Part shown: positions 25,066 to 25,133 of the stretch, piece after piece
Layout of the letters: every line of letters starts with the position of its first letter
Position numbering within the stretch: position 1 is the first letter of the stretch
The notes under the pieces: model-generated
Told to the model about the DNA's origin: nothing
Seen by the model: only the letters and a program-made list of their open reading frames with translations
Database searches by the model: none
Assembly: GCA_934086185.1 (NCBI GenBank)
Contig: CAKOHW010000014.1
Location: forward strand, 1-25,133
Source of the DNA: an uncultured Bacilli bacterium
GTDB taxonomy: Bacteria > Bacillota_I > Bacilli_A > RF39 > UBA660
Reading direction: 5' to 3'
DNA length: 25,133 nucleotides
Translations under genes and position numbers: made by a program

Positions 25066-25133
25066 CGTATAATACTGAGTAGTAAATTGATTAGGTTTGA
25101 TAAATTTGAATCTTTTGATATTTACATTATAAT

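Noticed and set aside
1..25133. CRISPR array, insertion sequence, prophage or reverse transcriptase in the window
   Set aside because: No regularly spaced repeats, transposase, integrase or RT-like protein is encoded here on either strand.

Overview
The window comes from a very AT-rich Gram-positive-type bacterium that reads TGA as a stop: TGA ends the surface-protein gene at 211 and the hydrolase gene at 13307. It has strong Shine-Dalgarno sites, peptidoglycan genes (uppP, murF, ddl), SipW-type signal peptides and A/T-ending codons. This fits an uncultured gut Bacilli lineage of the RF39 type; that placement is inferred from style, not from a marker gene.

Layout. 1-2073 (minus): a 620-residue surface protein. 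The last coding stretch (about 277-396) is a sharp GC-rich island in which 22 of 30 codons end in C, followed by an F-R-P-A motif. This is the signature of the variable repeat of a diversity-generating retroelement (DGR). No reverse transcriptase or template repeat is in the window; the left edge lies 210 bp past the gene's stop. 2074-2438: divergent promoters and a candidate small RNA. 2439-3245: uppP. 3340-7931: an adenylate-forming ligase carrying a degenerate second copy of its own fold, followed by a membrane hybrid-kinase-like protein without the phospho-accepting histidine. 7932-8260: a pair of direct repeats and a candidate 115-nt structured RNA with its own promoter and terminator. 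8261-10237: a paralogue of the first surface protein whose C-terminus shows no diversification signature. 10543-14047: a compact hydrolase-murF-ddl operon. 14183-16480 (plus): a large Lys/Glu-rich coiled-coil protein. 16536-16913 (plus): tRNA-Glu, tRNA-Met and tRNA-Leu. 17077-18563 (plus): an Lgt-family membrane protein and two small membrane proteins sharing an N-terminal domain. 18648-20551: a short RSH (ppGpp) enzyme with a small hypothetical protein. 20613-22285: an ASCH protein and a membrane-anchored Amidase_6 protein. 22415-25030: a magnesium P-type ATPase.

How they fit together. Much of the window serves the cell envelope: undecaprenyl phosphate recycling, the MurF and Ddl steps of peptidoglycan precursor synthesis, an extracellular amidase and two secreted or anchored surface proteins. 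The most notable signal is the DGR-type variable region, which would give the cell a hypervariable surface ligand-binding domain, with the second paralogue as a fixed counterpart. Several signalling proteins (the kinase-like protein, the RSH synthetase domain and the N-terminal half of the ligase) have lost key catalytic residues while keeping their folds. Many promoters are extended -10 boxes (TGtTATAAT) placed just upstream of the ribosome binding site, giving short leaders.
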